Part shown: in pieces, positions 14,192 to 16,304 of the stretch
How positions within the stretch are numbered: position 1 is the stretch's first letter
Layout of the letters: each line of letters opens with the position of its first letter
Assembly: GCA_043801855.1 (NCBI GenBank)
Contig: JAZDLQ010000091.1
Coordinates: 1 to 16,304 of the forward strand
Direction: 5' to 3'
DNA: 16,304 nucleotides
From: CAYTWW01 sp043801855
GTDB lineage: Archaea; Nanobdellota; Nanobdellia; Woesearchaeales; GW2011-AR15
Translations under genes and position numbers: made by a program
The notes under the pieces: model-generated
Seen by the model: the letters and a program-made list of their open reading frames with translations, nothing else
The model's database searches: none
Told to the model about the DNA's origin: nothing

Positions 14192-15565
14192 ATGAAAAAA
14201 ATCATATTATTTACACTAGTATTATGCCTTGTTATGGCATTTGCAGGAGCAGCTCCAGTAATAGAGCCAGCTGCACTTGGTGGTGAAAACCAAAATAGGG
14301 GAGTTAATACAAGCACTACATTTAAAGTAAAAAATCAAGACAATGCTACTTATACAGGATTAAGTATTTCATCAAGCGCAGGCTCTGCCTATAAGGTTGC
14401 TTTTAGCGGACTTCCAGCAACACTTGCAAGTGGCGCTGAAGCAATTGTTACAGTATCTGGATTTGTTCCACTAAGCCTTGATGCTGTTAATAGAGATACT
14501 GGTAAAGTATTAATCCATAATATTGGCACAATCACTGTTAGTGGAACACTAAACAGCGAATCAGTGTCAACACAATCAGCATTAACCATGCAGGCAGAAA
14601 ATAAGCTTGAGATAAAAAAACTATACGTAAACGAAGATAGCGTCAACGACGGAGACGAGGTTGATGAGCTTAAGCCAGAAGATAATATTGAAGTAAGGAT
14701 GATAGTTGAGAGCAGCTTTGACAGTGACGGAGACTGCAATGTTGACGGTGAAGACTGCGATATCCAGGATATCGAAGCTAACTTACAGGTTGATGACGGA
14801 GAGATGGATGTTGATGAGGATTTTGATATCTCAGACCTTGGTGCTGAAGATGAAGAAGAAGATACCGTTACTTTTGAGATAGACCAGGATGCAGATGATG
14901 ACTCATACAGGATGGAAGTGTATGCAATAGGACAGGATGATAACGGCGCATACCACGGAGAATATCTTGAAGTTGATTTAACAGTTGAGCGTCAAAGAGA
15001 TGAAGTTTCAATCATTGATTCTACCTTCAATCCAAATACACTTGAATGTGATGATAGATTTATATCAATATCAGTAGAGCTTGAAAATACAGGTAGGGAT
15101 GACCAGGATAGAGTTACAGTTGATCTTGAGTCAAAGACACTTGATATACTTGAAAGCATATCTGGAATAACTCTAGATGAAGGAGATAACATCAAAAAGA
15201 ATTTTGAGCTTAAGCTTCCTTCAGATATCAAGCCTGGAACCTATTATTTTGACCTTATCGCATTCAATGATAATGATGATGAGACAGACAGGGTAACTCA
15301 AAAAATAATTGTGCAGAATTGTGAATCTACAACACCTGACACAAAGGATAATGAAGACGATAAAGAAGAAACTGTTAAAGATAACAAAACAAACACAGAT
15401 GTGAAGTACGTCGATTACACTCCAACCTCTGGTAACGTCATATATGGAGAACCTAAGAAGGAAGAGACAAGCACAGACATGACATATATCTTAGTGCTTG
15501 GCATAGGCATAGTATTAATTATTATTTTAATAATGATACTATTTGCAGTCCTTTTTAAGAAGTAG
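14192..15565 (+). CDS. Secreted, membrane-anchored acidic surface protein (S-layer-like, COG1361-type beta-sandwich repeats)
   Basis: This 457-residue protein has a Sec signal peptide (KK then hydrophobic 4-18, likely cut near FAGA-AP at 20-21), a long extracellular part, and a C-terminal anchor at about 432-454 followed by KK. Three beta-sandwich-like sections can be seen, roughly 31-135, 140-266 and 271-377. The middle one is strongly acidic and holds DSDGDCNVDGEDCD (177-190), which may bind calcium; C182/C189 and C286/C377 could form disulfides. A charged Lys/Glu/Asp stalk (378-428) leads to the membrane. Sequons occur at N39, N51 and N398. The pattern matches archaeal NEW3/CARDB-like surface proteins. 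The gene has a good TATA box and Shine-Dalgarno of its own. It is a candidate cell-envelope protein and possible acceptor for the neighbouring glycan locus. Exact family not certain. Confidence 0.8.
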   Translation: MKKIILFTLVLCLVMAFAGAAPVIEPAALGGENQNRGVNTSTTFKVKNQDNATYTGLSISSSAGSAYKVAFSGLPATLASGAEAIVTVSGFVPLSLDAVNRDTGKVLIHNIGTITVSGTLNSESVSTQSALTMQAENKLEIKKLYVNEDSVNDGDEVDELKPEDNIEVRMIVESSFDSDGDCNVDGEDCDIQDIEANLQVDDGEMDVDEDFDISDLGAEDEEEDTVTFEIDQDADDDSYRMEVYAIGQDDNGAYHGEYLEVDLTVERQRDEVSIIDSTFNPNTLECDDRFISISVELENTGRDDQDRVTVDLESKTLDILESISGITLDEGDNIKKNFELKLPSDIKPGTYYFDLIAFNDNDDETDRVTQKIIVQNCESTTPDTKDNEDDKEETVKDNKTNTDVKYVDYTPTSGNVIYGEPKKEETSTDMTYILVLGIGIVLIIILIMILFAVLFKK

Positions 15566-16117
15566 AGAGAATTTGTTTATTTTTTCTCTTGATTTTTCTA
15601 TTTTTTTATTATATAAATTAACAAGATAGCCTAGCGCAATTTCTTTTAACAAAAAATCACCGCCAAATGCTATTGGAATATCAAGCCTCTCCTGCGCAAT
15701 AATTTCAATGATTATTTTTTTATTTAAGGCAATAATTCCACAGTGCCGCAGGCCGCACATTTCCGCAGTTGATAAGAGAATATTTGCATCCTCAATTGAT
15801 CTTGCACAAATATGCATTATTGGATATTCCATGTGCATCCATAGGTTATCCTTATTAGAATTCAAAATAGCATCGAAAACACTCCTTTCCTGAACTATTT
15901 CATGTGAGCAATAGACCCATGAAACACTATTTTTATTCCTATTTTCAGTTTCTTCCAAAATTATTAACCTGCCTGCGCATGAGCTTGTTGTGTAATAGTT
16001 ATTTAGAGAATTTATCCTGTTAACTGAATCAACTATCGACTCATCTACACTTCCTGCTCTTGATTTGTCATGCTCAGCTAATTTGTTAAGGCAGTTTTCT
16101 TTATCAGCATCAAACAT
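15539..16117 (-). CDS. taw3: tRNA wybutosine-synthesis protein Taw3 (TYW3 family methyltransferase)
   Basis: This 192-residue protein is close to the usual length of about 200 residues. Family features are seen in order: DKSRAGSVDESI at 17-28, INSLNNYYTTSSCAGR at 35-50 (the TYW3 signature around SSCAGR), VSWVYCSHE at 65-73, and a C-terminal section with ICARS, CGLRHCGI and the strand IIIEI. Taw3 uses S-adenosylmethionine to methylate the wyosine-type base at position 37 of tRNA-Phe, in the cytoplasm. It is restricted to archaea and eukaryotes, so it is the strongest taxonomic marker here. The last codons overlap the convergent S-layer-like gene by 27 bp. No Shine-Dalgarno precedes the ATG. 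It looks monocistronic and unrelated to glycan synthesis. Confidence 0.93.
   Translation of the reverse strand: MFDADKENCLNKLAEHDKSRAGSVDESIVDSVNRINSLNNYYTTSSCAGRLIILEETENRNKNSVSWVYCSHEIVQERSVFDAILNSNKDNLWMHMEYPIMHICARSIEDANILLSTAEMCGLRHCGIIALNKKIIIEIIAQERLDIPIAFGGDFLLKEIALGYLVNLYNKKIEKSREKINKFSLLLKKDCK
15566..15608 (+). terminator. Stem-loop with T-tracts after the S-layer-like gene
   Basis: AGAGAA (15566-15571) can pair with TTCTCT (15584-15589). T-rich runs follow up to about 15608. It begins right after the stop codon and would end the plus transcript. The element lies entirely within the 3' coding part of taw3 on the other strand, where the T-tracts encode its Lys-rich tail, so coding constraint may explain part of the pattern. 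Confidence 0.45.
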
Positions 16118-16153
16118 GAAAAATCAGATTATTAACGCATTCTTAGATTTTGC

Positions 16154-16162
16154 TATAAAAAA
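16154..16162 (-). promoter_or_regulatory. Candidate TATA box for taw3
   Basis: On the minus strand TTTTTTATA is centred about 40 nt before the taw3 ATG, giving a predicted leader of only about 14 nt without a Shine-Dalgarno motif. The match is moderate in an AT-rich stretch. Confidence 0.35.
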
Positions 16163-16304
16163 TAAGATGATGGGTACTTGTTCTGGCTTTTTTAAAATGA
16201 TAAAAAAAACTTCCTATGGAACAATTGCAGAGTGAGTGGTAAAAAAGTATTAAATAGAGAAGAATTAAGCAAGAGTTGTGCAACTCAAACTTAACGGTTT
16301 TGAA

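Noticed and set aside
14389..15231. Ser/Leu-rich minus-strand frames opposite the S-layer-like gene
   Set aside because: Low-complexity antisense of an acidic, repetitive coding sequence; no start signals.
16165..16220. Box C/D guide RNA candidate (ATGATGG, CTGG, ATGATAA)
   Set aside because: Boxes are imperfect, and no proper D box lies at a suitable distance.
16167..16235. 22-codon open frame starting ATG ATG
   Set aside because: Too short, no ribosome binding site or recognisable sequence; the upstream AT-rich box is oriented for taw3.
16146..16304. Minus-strand frame open from the right window edge to a TAA (about 53 residues)
   Set aside because: Composition is Phe/Tyr/His/Leu-rich and irregular, as expected from chance in AT-rich DNA; no family features.
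1..16304. CRISPR arrays, insertion sequences, tRNA or rRNA genes
   Set aside because: No repeated spacers, transposase-like frames, terminal inverted repeats or tRNA cloverleaf sequences were seen by eye on either strand.

Overview
The window is about 16.3 kb of AT-rich DNA that reads as archaeal. The clearest marker is taw3 at the right end, a wybutosine tRNA-modification gene of the archaeal/eukaryotic lineage. Start signals agree: AT-rich TATA boxes lie about 26 nt upstream of start codons or inferred transcript starts, one of them apparently leaderless, and GGTGA/GAGG Shine-Dalgarno motifs fit an archaeal 16S 3' end. The secreted acidic membrane-anchored protein at 14192-15565 resembles surface (COG1361-like, S-layer-like) proteins that I associate with DPANN archaea such as Woesearchaeota. 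That lineage call is an inference I could not test.

Layout. (1) 2-115 is the 3' tail of an unidentified gene. (2) 247-6970 is a plus-strand cluster: a membrane-anchored GHL15-like putative glycoside hydrolase, a FemAB/CelD-type GNAT acyltransferase, a DPM1-like GT2 glycosyltransferase with its own promoter, a small sequon-rich anchored protein, a Wzx-type flippase, and a GT-C-like multi-spanning membrane protein. (3) 6975-13999 is a six-gene minus-strand operon read from the right: a GT4 glycosyltransferase, a NodB-fold (polysaccharide deacetylase-like) protein, a B12-binding-domain radical SAM enzyme, a second FemAB/CelD-type protein, and two more GT4 glycosyltransferases. The two clusters converge with 4 bp between stop codons. 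(4) A divergent promoter region at 14000-14191 separates this operon from the plus-strand S-layer-like gene, which overlaps the end of minus-strand taw3 by 27 bp. (5) 16118-16304 holds no convincing gene.

Together regions 2 and 3 look like one surface-glycan locus. A polyprenyl-linked sugar chain would be built on the inner face by GT2 and GT4 enzymes, decorated or trimmed by the deacetylase-like, radical SAM and FemAB-like proteins, flipped by the Wzx-like protein, and extended or transferred outside by the GT-C protein. The GHL15-like protein would act on the outer side. I see no initiating phosphoglycosyltransferase and no clear AglB oligosaccharyltransferase, so the pathway must use genes outside the window. 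The adjacent S-layer-like protein carries N-x-S/T sequons and is a plausible acceptor, but that is only suggested by proximity.

Several start codons were moved from the longest open frame because the apparent upstream GTG is part of a GGTGA ribosome binding site, or because an ATGA stop/start overlap fits better.
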